A DNA stretch of 64,000 nucleotides, taken from contig NZ_LMMM01000017.1 of NCBI RefSeq assembly GCF_001422245.1, positions 129,541 to 193,540 of the forward strand, written 5' to 3'. Made by a program: the position numbers and the translations under genes. This document shows, piece after piece, positions 35,461-44,362 of this stretch. The notes under the pieces are model-generated. The model did no database searches. It worked only from the letters and a program-made list of their open reading frames with translations, and was not told the origin of the DNA. The DNA comes from Rhizobium sp. Leaf262 (GTDB taxonomy: Bacteria; Pseudomonadota; Alphaproteobacteria; Rhizobiales; Rhizobiaceae). Position 1 is the stretch's first letter; every line of letters begins with the position of its first letter.

Positions 35461-36222
35461 ATGCGTCTCGAAAGTGTGTTTGGACTGACGGGCCGCACTG
35501 CGCTCGTCACAGGTTCCAGCCGCGGCATAGGTGCCGCCATCGCGCAGGGGCTAGCGGGCGCAGGGGCCCGTGTTATTCTGCATGGCGTGAAGCCTGGAGC
35601 CGCTGCAGCCGTTCAGCGCCAGATCGTCGCAAGCGGTGGCAAAGTGCAAGAACTGGCGGGCGATCTTTCAGAGCCCGGTGCCGGCCGCGATCTCATCGAG
35701 CGCGCCGAGACAATTGCCCCGGTCGATATTCTTGTCATCAATGCCAGCGCACAGATCAACGCTGTGCTGTCAGAACTGACGCCGAACGATCTGGCGTTTC
35801 AGCTGGCGGTCAATCTTGGCTCGACCGTGGATATGCTTCAAGCGGCTCTTCCGCGCATGGCGGCCCGCAAGTGGGGCAGGGTGGTTTCTATCGGCTCGGT
35901 CAATCAGTTGCGACCGAAGGGCATCGTCACCGCCTATGCCGCGACCAAGGCTGCCCAGCATAATCTGATTCAGAGCCAGGCGCGGGATTATGCGCGTGAC
36001 AATGTCTTGCTCAATACGCTCGCTCCCGGCCTCATAGACACCGACCGCAACGCCCACCGTCGTGACGAGGATCCCGAGGGCTGGGACAACTACGTCCGTA
36101 CGCTAAACTGGATGGGCCGTGCCGGGCAGCCGGAAGAAATGGTGGGGGCCGCCATCTTCCTTTCATCTCAGGCGTGCAGTTTCATGACAGGAGAGAACAT
36201 TCTCTTGACCGGTGGATATTGA
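35461..36222 (+). CDS. Short-chain dehydrogenase/reductase
   Basis: A protein of 253 residues with TGSSRGIGAAIAQGL, INASAQINAVL (in place of the common NNAG), catalytic Ser in VSIGSVNQL, active-site YAATKAAQHNL and a GLIDTDRNAHR substrate loop. It follows the IclR fusion by four bases. It probably oxidises or reduces an intermediate of the sugar-acid pathway. Cofactor and substrate are not readable. Confidence 0.85.
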   Translation: MRLESVFGLTGRTALVTGSSRGIGAAIAQGLAGAGARVILHGVKPGAAAAVQRQIVASGGKVQELAGDLSEPGAGRDLIERAETIAPVDILVINASAQINAVLSELTPNDLAFQLAVNLGSTVDMLQAALPRMAARKWGRVVSIGSVNQLRPKGIVTAYAATKAAQHNLIQSQARDYARDNVLLNTLAPGLIDTDRNAHRRDEDPEGWDNYVRTLNWMGRAGQPEEMVGAAIFLSSQACSFMTGENILLTGGY

Positions 36223-36595
36223 AGGGTTGCTGCGAACGCTTAGCAAGCACGAGGTTTTATTGGAATTGGGGTGCTGACGCTCCAGCCTTGATTGCCTGAA
36301 TAGTAAATGCCGCAGCTCTTATCATTATCTCGGCGCGACATTGTAATTCATCGGACCAATAGCTTGAGCTGCTTTACGCGGTTCAGCGCGATTGGCAAAG
36401 TGGGGGTGCGGACGATAACTTGGACCACCAGTGAGTCAAATCCTGCCAAACAATCAGTGATCTAAGCTTGCAGAGGTTGTTTTGTGGTCGTCGACGGTTC
36501 GATTCACATCAAGGCGAGGTAAGATAGTCGATTTGCGAAGTTGTCGATCCTGGTTTGTAAACTGCGTTCGCCGGCGGACCCGGGGCATGAACTCG
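36223..36595. other. Intergenic region, no gene seen
   Basis: These 373 bp separate the convergent SDR and AbiE operons. I found no convincing frame, repeat or mobile-element end. Base composition looks less GC-rich than the flanks. Confidence 0.4.
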
Positions 36596-37540
36596 TTAGA
36601 GACGCTCCGCGTAGATGGTGATGCGGGCAAGGATTTCTTTCAGGCTGGGCCGGCCATGATAATAGAGAGCCGAGGTCCGCTCATATGCGCGCTCGTAAAG
36701 CCCGAACGTCCCGGGGTCCGAAAGGCTGAAAGCGGGGTTGCTGCTTATGTTTTGATCGTCAGCCTTTGGGAAACGTCGGTCCTTGTGCTCGAGATAGGCT
36801 TCCGTACCGATGAAGTCTTGCACTTCCGGCTGGTCCAGTAGGCAGTAGACGTCGTAATAATGCCGAAGAAAATTGGCGGGGAACTGGCCGGATTCCCGCT
36901 GCTTGCGATATTTAGTGGAGATGGTCTGGAGCTTCTCGACCAGCGTGTAGCCGGGCTCGTAGCATGGAACAGCAAGTGCGCGATTATCGATCAGCTCGAC
37001 GCGCGATGCCGCGTAATCATAGGCCCAGGAGCTGATATCCTTATTGATATTGGGAGCCACCGTGTCAAAGCCGGCTTCGAGCAACACGCCGTCCTTGAGA
37101 TCCGATTTCGTGCCGGTCGTCTCGGGGTAGTAGAGGCGGATGCCGCCGCTGCGATACGTCTCGTTGTCAAATTCGGTATCGCGCTCAATCTTCTGGATGC
37201 CGTCGATCGTGATCGTCTCCGCCAGCCAGTCATAGAAGCCCTTGCGACTTTCACGATGCGCTGCCCTATCGTGATTGGGGCCGGTTTTTACCTCCATTGC
37301 CTTCGGCGGTTCGATACGGATATCGATATCCTCCGAAAAGCGGTTGATGATGCGGTATCCTTTCGATAGCGAGGTGCCTCCCTTCAGCTCGAACGCCATC
37401 TCAAGCTGCTGCAGGCCGTACAGGCAATGCATGATCCAGTAGTCTTTTTCGACCAGCACCGGCTGCACTTTCATCTGGTCAGCGACGATGCGCAGCAGGG
37501 ACGCAAAATCCTTGTGCTTATGGAGGAAATCAGCTGGCAT
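36596..37540 (-). CDS. abiEii: AbiEii-type nucleotidyltransferase toxin
   Basis: A protein of 314 residues from ATG 37540. MAFELKGGTSLSKG (glycine loop at 54-61) and NRFSEDIDI with two Asp at 71 and 73 form the metal site of AbiEii DNA-polymerase-beta-like nucleotidyltransferases. GYTLVEKLQTIS is the conserved late Lys motif. AbiEii toxins modify tRNA acceptor ends or other targets and cause growth arrest or phage abortive infection; the antitoxin gene lies just upstream. The start overlaps the antitoxin end by 11 bp, typical of the coupled pair. Confidence 0.85.
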   Translation of the reverse strand: MPADFLHKHKDFASLLRIVADQMKVQPVLVEKDYWIMHCLYGLQQLEMAFELKGGTSLSKGYRIINRFSEDIDIRIEPPKAMEVKTGPNHDRAAHRESRKGFYDWLAETITIDGIQKIERDTEFDNETYRSGGIRLYYPETTGTKSDLKDGVLLEAGFDTVAPNINKDISSWAYDYAASRVELIDNRALAVPCYEPGYTLVEKLQTISTKYRKQRESGQFPANFLRHYYDVYCLLDQPEVQDFIGTEAYLEHKDRRFPKADDQNISSNPAFSLSDPGTFGLYERAYERTSALYYHGRPSLKEILARITIYAERL

Positions 37541-38117
37541 GCGTGTCGGCGGCGAGGGTGTTGAAGAATTTACGCGTGCGCACCATGCCGTATTCCTTGG
37601 CGGCACGGGTGAGGGCGGTGCGATTGCCCTGCAGGGCACGTTCCTTCACGCGGGCCAGCACCTGATCGCGGTCCTCGGCCAGCTGGTCGAGATTGTTGAC
37701 CAGGTCGACCAGCAGGAATTCTTTGGTCAGGGTTTTGGGGAAGGCTGGCTTTCTGCGGAACTCGAACTCTCGGCCGCCCAGCATGAAGTTGCCGTGGCGC
37801 TTATGGTTATAGACGACGGTCTTGTTATAGAGCTGCGTCGCGCCGACACCCAGGCTGTTATAGGCATTGGGCGAGGTGACGAGGTAACGGTCATCCTTTA
37901 GGAAAGCCTCGACGAGCGTGTCATCCTCGGCGGGGGCTTTGCCGAACGCGGTCTGCTTCGGCCGGTGATAGACGCCGGTCGATAGCTTGGTCAGGTATCC
38001 TTCTGCCAGCAGCTGCTGAAGATGCCGATCGACAGACGACGACCATTGGGTGAGATCCTCCCGACGGTAGACCTTGCCGGACCGCAGATGCTTTTTCAAT
38101 TCCTGTAACTTCGTCAT
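37530..38117 (-). CDS. abiEi: AbiEi-type antitoxin/transcriptional repressor
   Basis: A protein of 195 residues. The N-terminal third is a winged HTH (ELKKHLRSGKVYRREDLTQW, then LAEGYLTKLSTGVYHRP), and the remainder is the AbiEi antitoxin C-terminal region with PNAYNSLGVGATQLYN and VVYNHKRHGNF. In the family it represses its own promoter and neutralises the downstream toxin. The ATG at 38117 is preceded by a purine-rich AGGAGC element. The pair is read as one operon. Confidence 0.82.
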   Translation of the reverse strand: MTKLQELKKHLRSGKVYRREDLTQWSSSVDRHLQQLLAEGYLTKLSTGVYHRPKQTAFGKAPAEDDTLVEAFLKDDRYLVTSPNAYNSLGVGATQLYNKTVVYNHKRHGNFMLGGREFEFRRKPAFPKTLTKEFLLVDLVNNLDQLAEDRDQVLARVKERALQGNRTALTRAAKEYGMVRTRKFFNTLAADTHAS

Positions 38118-38505
38118 GGGTTAGCTCCTGCACTCACTATAGAGACATATGGTCGTGAATGCAATTTTTTCCAAATTTCATGCAAATTTTCGCGACGACT
38201 CAACATCCAGCTTACTGAAATCATGGAATTATATAAGGGAACTTTCCGGCAACCTCCACTATTTGAATATCGAAAATCCCGAAACTGACTTGCCCTCCGT
38301 AAGATTGCGAGTGACCGTCGACGGTCTGCTTGCCAAGCAATTCGACGTGTCAACGTCGTGCTCTCGCGGCTTTCCGCGACTGGAGCGTCAGACGCGTTGC
38401 AAAGCAGGCCTTTCCCAGCGCATCTCTATCGCACTTCAAAGCGTCCTCTCACTCCAAGCTGCGGTTGGTCGTTGCCGAACTTGGCCGCGTCGTTCATTTT
38501 TTCTC
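38118..38505. other. AbiE/LacI divergent intergenic region
   Basis: About 390 bp holding the abiE promoter on the minus strand. The sequence near 38150-38290 is AT-rich compared with its neighbours. No further gene is supported. Confidence 0.4.
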
Positions 38506-38561
38506 TTGACAGACAATGTGCGAAAATTGCTAATACGCATTAGCAGCTAATACGTATTAGC
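38506..38561 (+). promoter_or_regulatory. Promoter with tandem LacI-type palindromic operators
   Basis: A TTGACA -35 element at 38506-38511 is followed by a -10-like CTAATA near 38530. Two 16-bp dyads overlap this region: GCTAATACGCATTAGC at 38529-38544 (six-base arms perfect) and GCTAATACGTATTAGC at 38546-38561 (fully palindromic). Their starts are 17 bp apart. They sit directly ahead of the LacI-family gene, so autoregulation with control of the downstream operon is the natural reading. Confidence 0.75.
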
Positions 38562-38588
38562 AAATTATCGGCTTATGGAAGCAAGAAC

Positions 38589-39644
38589 GTGGCAGCAACC
38601 AAGCGACTGACACAGATCGACATCGCGAAGCTCGCCGGCGTCAGCCAGGCCACCGTTTCGCTTGTCCTGAATGGTGCGCCAACGGCTGTGGCCCGCATCC
38701 CGGCGGAAACCCGCGAGCGGGTCCAGAAGGTCATCCGGACCACCGGTTATGTCGCAGACCCTATTGCACGGCGGATGGCCAAGGGCCTGAACCGCATCCT
38801 TGGCGTTTTCACATACGAGCCGGCCTTCCCGAGCGCCCAGGCGGATTTCTTCACGCCCTTCCTGCTCGGCATTGAGGAAGAAGCGCAGCAGCAGAACTAC
38901 GACCTGCTGCTTTTGACTAGCGCCGGCGTCGGCAACAACCGCAAGATCTTTTCCGAAGGCAACCGGCTGCGCATTGCGGACGGTTGCCTTGTGCTCGGGC
39001 GCGAATTCGATCGCGCAGAACTTGCCCGACTGGTGGCAGAGGATTACCCATTCGTGGCGATTGGCCGACGTGAGGACGCTGGCGGACCCGTTCCTTACGT
39101 CGGCGGCGACTATGCGTCCGGCACCCGCGCGCTGGTCGAGAAGGCCTGCTCGCTCGGCCATTCGAAACTGGCCTATGTCGGGCCGCAGGGCCCGGCGGAA
39201 TCCGTTACCGACCGCTGGCTCGGATACCAGGTGGCGCTGTCGGCCACCGGTGCGCAACATGCGTTGCATGTCGCCAACGTCAATCGCCCCGCCGACGAGA
39301 TCCTCGATGCGATCCTGTCCTCGGGCGCAACGGCTGCCTTCTTCATCGAACTGGCGGACGCTGTCCGGGTCGAGATTTTTGCGCGCGAGCGTGGGATTTC
39401 GGTGCCTCGCGACCTGTCGATGATCGTGCTCGGCAGTCACATCCGCGCCGGACGCAGCGCGGTGCGCTTCACCTCCTACGAGATCCCGCGCGAAGAAATG
39501 GGCCGGCAGGCGACCGCCATGCTGGTGACCCGCATCGAAACCGGCGGCGCCGGCACGCAGATCCTTCTTCCCTGCGAGCCCGTCGAGGGAGAGACACTGG
39601 GACCCTGTCCTTCAGATCCAGCACAAAAAAAACGGATGGTATGA
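38589..39644 (+). CDS. LacI-family transcriptional regulator
   Basis: A protein of 351 residues starting at GTG 38589. The HTH LTQIDIAKLAGVSQATVSLVLN and hinge IARRMAKGLNRILGVF are classic. The sugar-binding core follows (GIEEEAQQQNYDLLLL, VGGDYASGTRALVEKA, PRDLSMIVLG). It is the first gene of the operon that includes the FAD oxidoreductase and a CUT1 importer, and it almost certainly binds the tandem GCTAATACGTATTAGC sites just upstream. Confidence 0.92.
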   Translation: MAATKRLTQIDIAKLAGVSQATVSLVLNGAPTAVARIPAETRERVQKVIRTTGYVADPIARRMAKGLNRILGVFTYEPAFPSAQADFFTPFLLGIEEEAQQQNYDLLLLTSAGVGNNRKIFSEGNRLRIADGCLVLGREFDRAELARLVAEDYPFVAIGRREDAGGPVPYVGGDYASGTRALVEKACSLGHSKLAYVGPQGPAESVTDRWLGYQVALSATGAQHALHVANVNRPADEILDAILSSGATAAFFIELADAVRVEIFARERGISVPRDLSMIVLGSHIRAGRSAVRFTSYEIPREEMGRQATAMLVTRIETGGAGTQILLPCEPVEGETLGPCPSDPAQKKRMV

Positions 39645-39645
39645 C

Positions 39646-41256
39646 GTGAAAGAGATGCGAGCAGATATTCTTGTCGTGGGTGGCGGTCTTGGTGGGGTCG
39701 CGGCAGCACTCGGTGCTGCGCGTGCCGGCAAACGCGTCATAATGACCGAGGAATACGACTGGATCGGCGGTCAGCTCACCAGCCAGGCCGTGCCATCCGA
39801 TGAGCATACATGGGTCGAGCAGTTCGGCATCACCCGGTCCTATCGCAGGCTGCGCCATGGCGTGCGCCAGTACTACCGCGACCACTATCCGCTGACCGAG
39901 GGTGCCCGCGCCTGGGGCGACCTCAATCCGGGTGCCGGCTGGGTCAGCCGCATCTGTGCCGAGCCACGCGTCAGCCTTGCCGTCATGGAAAGCATGCTCG
40001 CGCCCTATCGCGGCGCTGACCGCCTGACGGTGCTGCAACCCTATCGGCCTGTGGCAGCCGATTTTGACGGCGATACCGTCCGTTCGATCACCGTCCGCCA
40101 CCGCGATAGCGGCAACGAGATCGTGATATTTGCCGATTACATCCTCGATGCTACCGAACTTGGCGATCTCCTGCCGATGACCGGCACCGAATACGCCAAG
40201 GGCTTCGAGGCCCAGTCTGATACCGGCGAGCCGAGTGCCCCGGCAGAAGCGCAGCCGGACAATGTCCAGGCCGTGTCGATCTGCTTTGCCATCGACCATG
40301 TCGATGGCGACCGGACGATCGACAAGCCGGAGAACTACGACTACTGGAAAAAGTATCAGCCGCATTTCTGGGGTGGCCCGATGCTGGGTCTAACCGCCCC
40401 ACATCCGCGCACGCTGGAGCACACGACCCGCTCCTTCACGCCTAACCCCGATGATGATCCGCTTCTCGTCGATGCCGACCAGCGCAAGGGTGGCGGTGAC
40501 GAGAATCTCTGGATCTTCCGGCGCATCGCTGCCCGCAAGAACTTTGCGCCCGGATTCTACACGTCCGACATCTGCCTCGTGAACTGGCCGATGATCGACT
40601 ACATGGACGGCACCATCATCGACGTTTCCGAGGCGGAGAAGGCACGACACCTGAAGTCGGCCGCCGACCTGTCCTATTCGGTCTTCTACTGGCTGCAGAC
40701 GGAAGCGCCGCGCCTCGATGGCGGACAGGGTTATCGTGGCCTGCGGCTGCGTGGCGACATCACCGGCACCAAGCACGGCCTTGCCATGGCGCCGTATGTG
40801 CGTGAGAGCCGGCGCATCAAGCCGGTCACCCGCATCGTCGAGCAGGATCTGTCATTCACGGTGCGCGGCGAAAAGGGTGCGGTCCGTTACCGCGACAGCA
40901 TCGGCATCGGCATGTACCGGATCGACCTGCACCCCTCAACAGGTGGCGACAACTATGTCGACGTGCCGTCCTGCCCGTTCGAGATCCCGCTCGGCGCACT
41001 TCTGCCGCAACGGATGAAAAACCTAATCCCGGCCGGCAAGAACATCGGCACGACCCATATCACTAACGGTTGCTACCGCCTGCATCCGGTCGAATGGAAT
41101 ATCGGCGAGGTTGCAGGAATGCTCGCCGCCTTCAGTCTCGAAAAGGGCCTGACGCCTCATCAGGTGCAGGCCGACGACAAGCACCTTCACGATTTCCAGG
41201 CAGCACTGACCCGCGAGGGGATCGAGATCCGCTGGCCCGAGGTCGCGGCCTATTAA
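39646..41256 (+). CDS. FAD-dependent oxidoreductase (FAD_oxidored family)
   Basis: A protein of 536 residues. ADILVVGGGLGGVAAALGAA is the dinucleotide-binding loop, and MTEEYDWIGGQLTSQAVPSD is the family-specific second block (WIGGQ). NGCYRLHPVEWNIGEVAG near the end is the FAD-binding C-terminal motif. No signal peptide. Start taken as GTG 39646, one base after the LacI stop; ATG 39655 is an alternative. Members of this family act on poorly defined carbohydrates. Here it is the only catabolic enzyme in a LacI plus CUT1 cassette, so it probably makes the first oxidation of the imported sugar. Confidence 0.85.
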   Translation: MKEMRADILVVGGGLGGVAAALGAARAGKRVIMTEEYDWIGGQLTSQAVPSDEHTWVEQFGITRSYRRLRHGVRQYYRDHYPLTEGARAWGDLNPGAGWVSRICAEPRVSLAVMESMLAPYRGADRLTVLQPYRPVAADFDGDTVRSITVRHRDSGNEIVIFADYILDATELGDLLPMTGTEYAKGFEAQSDTGEPSAPAEAQPDNVQAVSICFAIDHVDGDRTIDKPENYDYWKKYQPHFWGGPMLGLTAPHPRTLEHTTRSFTPNPDDDPLLVDADQRKGGGDENLWIFRRIAARKNFAPGFYTSDICLVNWPMIDYMDGTIIDVSEAEKARHLKSAADLSYSVFYWLQTEAPRLDGGQGYRGLRLRGDITGTKHGLAMAPYVRESRRIKPVTRIVEQDLSFTVRGEKGAVRYRDSIGIGMYRIDLHPSTGGDNYVDVPSCPFEIPLGALLPQRMKNLIPAGKNIGTTHITNGCYRLHPVEWNIGEVAGMLAAFSLEKGLTPHQVQADDKHLHDFQAALTREGIEIRWPEVAAY

Positions 41257-41305
41257 GCCACACTACCATCTGTAGCTCGAACCCATCTTTGGAGGAGGAC
41301 TGGGA

Positions 41306-42568
41306 ATGCCCTATCACCTGACGTTAAAATCGACTGCCTTCGCGCTCGGCCTTCTGGGACTGGGCGGCATTTCCCAGGCTCAGGACGCCGTGAACCTGCG
41401 GATGACCATCTGGAGTGCCAACGAAGCACATCTGAAGCTGTTCAACGAGATCGCCGGCGGCTTCAAGAAAGAGCACCCGAACGTCACGGTGGCCTACGAG
41501 TCGCTGCCGTTCGATACCTACACGACGGCTCTGACTACCCAGATTGCCGGTGGCAACGCCCCCGACATGGCCTGGATCTTTGAGACCTCGGCTTACGACT
41601 TCGTCAAGTCCGGAGCGCTCTATCCGCTGACCGACGCGCTGAAGGCGGCCAAAGGCTATAATCTCGAGGAAGTCAGCGCCGGTGCGACCGAACGCTGGAC
41701 GCAGGATGGCGCGCTCTATGCCTATCCGTTCTCCACTTCGCCATTTGCGATGTTCGTCAATAACGACGTCATCAAGGCCGCCGGTGCCAAGACCCCGGCC
41801 GAGATGATCGCAAGCGGCGAATGGACCTGGGATAACGCCATCGCCACGGCCTCGACCGTCGGCAAATCCGGCAAGGGCGGCTTGGTCGTGCGCGATTTCA
41901 ACTACCAGAACTGGCAGTACCTGACGTCGGTCTGGAATGGCTGGGGCGCGTCGCCCTGGAGCGAGGACGGCAAGACCTGCAGCATGGCCGACAAGCCGAT
42001 GGCGGACGCCCTGTCCGTCATTCACGACGCCATCTTCACGAAGAAGGCGATACCCGGCCCCGGTGAGACCGTCGACTTCTTCGCCGGCAATGCGGCGATG
42101 ACCATCACGCAGATCAGCCGCGCCTCGTTGCTGCCCAAGGACAAGCCGTTCTCCTGGGATCTCGTGCCGCTGCCGAAGGGCCCGGCCGGGGAGTATGCGC
42201 TAATCGGCCAGGCCGGCATCGGCGTCATGCAGTCGGGCAAGAACGCCAAGACGGCGGCGGAGTTCGTTGCCTACATGACCAACCCGGAAAACTCGGCGAA
42301 ACTCAGCCAGTTCTTTCCGTCGGCGCGCAAGTCGCTGCTGAATGCCGAGGTGCTGAAGAAGACAAATCCGCTGCTCAGCCAAGAGCAGATCGAAAAGGTC
42401 GTGATCAACGGCATCGCCACTGGCAAGGTCATGCCCGGTCATAGCGGCTTTGCCCAGATCCAGCAGATGGTGCGCTCGAACCTCGACGCCGTCTGGCACC
42501 CGAAAGCGGACGTGCCCGGCACGCTGCAGAAAATCTGCGGCCAGATCGGCCCGCTCTTGAAGCGCTGA
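41306..42568 (+). CDS. Sugar ABC transporter substrate-binding protein (CUT1)
   Basis: A protein of 420 residues with a signal peptide (LKSTAFALGLLGLGGISQAQ) and family-1 features: RMTIWSANEAHLKLFNEIAG, HPNVTVAYESLPFDTYTTAL, GNAPDMAWIFE and FAMFVNNDVIKAAGAKTPAE. GGAGGAGG lies before the ATG. It serves the two permeases that follow directly. Ligand unknown; it is expected to be the substrate of the FAD oxidoreductase encoded upstream. Confidence 0.9.
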   Translation: MPYHLTLKSTAFALGLLGLGGISQAQDAVNLRMTIWSANEAHLKLFNEIAGGFKKEHPNVTVAYESLPFDTYTTALTTQIAGGNAPDMAWIFETSAYDFVKSGALYPLTDALKAAKGYNLEEVSAGATERWTQDGALYAYPFSTSPFAMFVNNDVIKAAGAKTPAEMIASGEWTWDNAIATASTVGKSGKGGLVVRDFNYQNWQYLTSVWNGWGASPWSEDGKTCSMADKPMADALSVIHDAIFTKKAIPGPGETVDFFAGNAAMTITQISRASLLPKDKPFSWDLVPLPKGPAGEYALIGQAGIGVMQSGKNAKTAAEFVAYMTNPENSAKLSQFFPSARKSLLNAEVLKKTNPLLSQEQIEKVVINGIATGKVMPGHSGFAQIQQMVRSNLDAVWHPKADVPGTLQKICGQIGPLLKR

Positions 42569-42578
42569 GGAGATCGCC

Positions 42579-43514
42579 ATGGCTGTCGCGCAGCATCATC
42601 ACAAAACGTCCAAGACCGGCGCACCGCCGCCGTTCCGGACGATCGCGCGGCGCGACAGCCTAGCCGGCGTCCTGTTCATCGCGCCGCAACTGATCGGCAT
42701 CATCACCTTCGTGCTGGTGCCACTCGGCCTGGTGTTCTGGTATTCGCTGCATGAGTGGAACGTGCTCGCCAACACGTTCACCTTCACCGGCAGCCAGAAC
42801 TACCAGATGTTGCTTGAAGATACCAACCTGCTCGAGGTGCTTGGCGCCACGGCTATCTTCTCGGTTGGTCTCGTCGTGCTAAACATGTCGCTGGCGCTGC
42901 TGCTCGCCGTCCTGCTCAACCAGAAGCTCGCCGGCATCGCTGTCTTCCGCACGCTGTTCTTCTCGCCGGTCGTGGTGTCGCTGGTCGCCTGGACTATCGT
43001 CTGGAGTTTCCTCCTGCAGATGAACGGTGGCATCAACGGCATGCTGCTGATGGTCGGCATCGAGGGCCCGAACTGGCTGCGCGAGAACGTGACCGCGATG
43101 ATCTCTGTCATCGTTGTGCAGGTGTTCAAGAATGTCGGGCTTAACATGATCCTGTTTCTCGCAGCCCTGCAGGGCGTGCCGAAGGAGCTGTATGAAGCGG
43201 CCCGCATCGATGGTGCGCCGGCGTTCAAGCAGTTCCGCCGGATTACCCTGCCGCTGATCAGCCCGACTATCCTCCTGACCTCGATCATCACCATCGTCGG
43301 TTCGCTGCAGGTGTTCGCGCAGATCGCGGTGCTCACCCAGGGCGGCCCCGGCCTCTCGACCACTGTGCTGGTCTATTACCTCTATCAGCAGGCCTTCCAG
43401 TTCCACTATTTTGGCTACGGCGCGACGATCTCCATCCTGCTTTTCGTCATCGTCGCCGTCCTGACCCTCGCCCAGTGGCAGATGCGCAAGAGGATCGTGT
43501 TCTATGAAAACTGA
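42579..43514 (+). CDS. Sugar ABC transporter permease (MalF type)
   Basis: A protein of 311 residues with about six membrane segments and the EAA loop ELYEAARIDGAPAFKQFRRI then TLPLISPTIL. The N terminus is His/Lys-rich and cytoplasmic. It overlaps the next permease gene by 11 bp, indicating translational coupling. Confidence 0.9.
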   Translation: MAVAQHHHKTSKTGAPPPFRTIARRDSLAGVLFIAPQLIGIITFVLVPLGLVFWYSLHEWNVLANTFTFTGSQNYQMLLEDTNLLEVLGATAIFSVGLVVLNMSLALLLAVLLNQKLAGIAVFRTLFFSPVVVSLVAWTIVWSFLLQMNGGINGMLLMVGIEGPNWLRENVTAMISVIVVQVFKNVGLNMILFLAALQGVPKELYEAARIDGAPAFKQFRRITLPLISPTILLTSIITIVGSLQVFAQIAVLTQGGPGLSTTVLVYYLYQQAFQFHYFGYGATISILLFVIVAVLTLAQWQMRKRIVFYEN

Positions 43515-44346
43515 CCTTTCGCCGCGCCTGCGGGTGGCGCTATACGGCCTGATGTGCGTTCTGCTTATTCCGTTCGTCTTTCCGACCTGGTGGATGGTCA
43601 CCTCGTCGATCAAGCCGATCAGCGACATTTTTGCCTTTCCGCCGCAGTTGATCCCGCAGAACTACGACTGGACGACATACTCGAAAGTCTTTGAGCTGCA
43701 GCCTTTCGTCCAGCAGTACTGGAATTCGGCCTATATCGCCGCTGTCGTCACCATCGGTACGATGGTCGTGTCGTCGATGGCCGGCTACGCCTTCGCGCGG
43801 ATCAGATTTCCCTACGCAGATACGATCTTCATGATCGTACTGCTCGGCCTCCTGATCCCTTCGGAGGTGACAATCGTGCCACTCTTCCAAATGTTCCTGA
43901 AGGCCGGCATGGTCAACACCCATTGGCCGCTGATCCTGGTGCCGATCTTCGGCGCACCAAGCGTGTTCGCGACCTTCGTGATGCGGCAGTTCTTCGTGAC
44001 GCTGCCGGCCGAACTGGAGGAGGCTGCCCGCGTCGATGGCCTCGGCCGCTTCAAGATCTTCCGCAAGATCGCGCTGCCGCTGGCAAAGCCGGCGCTCGCC
44101 TCGGTCGCGATTTTCACCTTCCTGCACTCGTGGAACCTATTCCTCGAACCGATCGTGTTCCTGTCGAGTGCCGACAAATTCACCCTGCCGCAGGCTCTCA
44201 CGCAATACACCGATGCCTATGGGGGGCCGATGTGGAACATCCAGCTCGCCGCTGCCACGCTGACAGCGCTGCCCGTCCTCATCGTCTTCATTATCGCTCA
44301 GAAGCAGTTCGTCGAAGGACTGGCGCACACCGGCCTGAAGGGCTAA
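43504..44346 (+). CDS. Sugar ABC transporter permease (MalG type)
   Basis: A protein of 280 residues with six membrane segments and EAA loop ELEEAARVDGLGRFKIFRKI then ALPLAKPALA. It completes the permease pair. The next gene, the ATPase, begins 17 bp downstream. Confidence 0.9.
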   Translation: MKTDLSPRLRVALYGLMCVLLIPFVFPTWWMVTSSIKPISDIFAFPPQLIPQNYDWTTYSKVFELQPFVQQYWNSAYIAAVVTIGTMVVSSMAGYAFARIRFPYADTIFMIVLLGLLIPSEVTIVPLFQMFLKAGMVNTHWPLILVPIFGAPSVFATFVMRQFFVTLPAELEEAARVDGLGRFKIFRKIALPLAKPALASVAIFTFLHSWNLFLEPIVFLSSADKFTLPQALTQYTDAYGGPMWNIQLAAATLTALPVLIVFIIAQKQFVEGLAHTGLKG

Positions 44347-44362
44347 ACAACGGGATCCCATT

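Noticed and set aside
38149..38550. Plus-strand frame in the AbiE/LacI intergenic region
   Set aside because: It overlaps the promoter and operators of the LacI gene and shows no domain or convincing ribosome-binding site.
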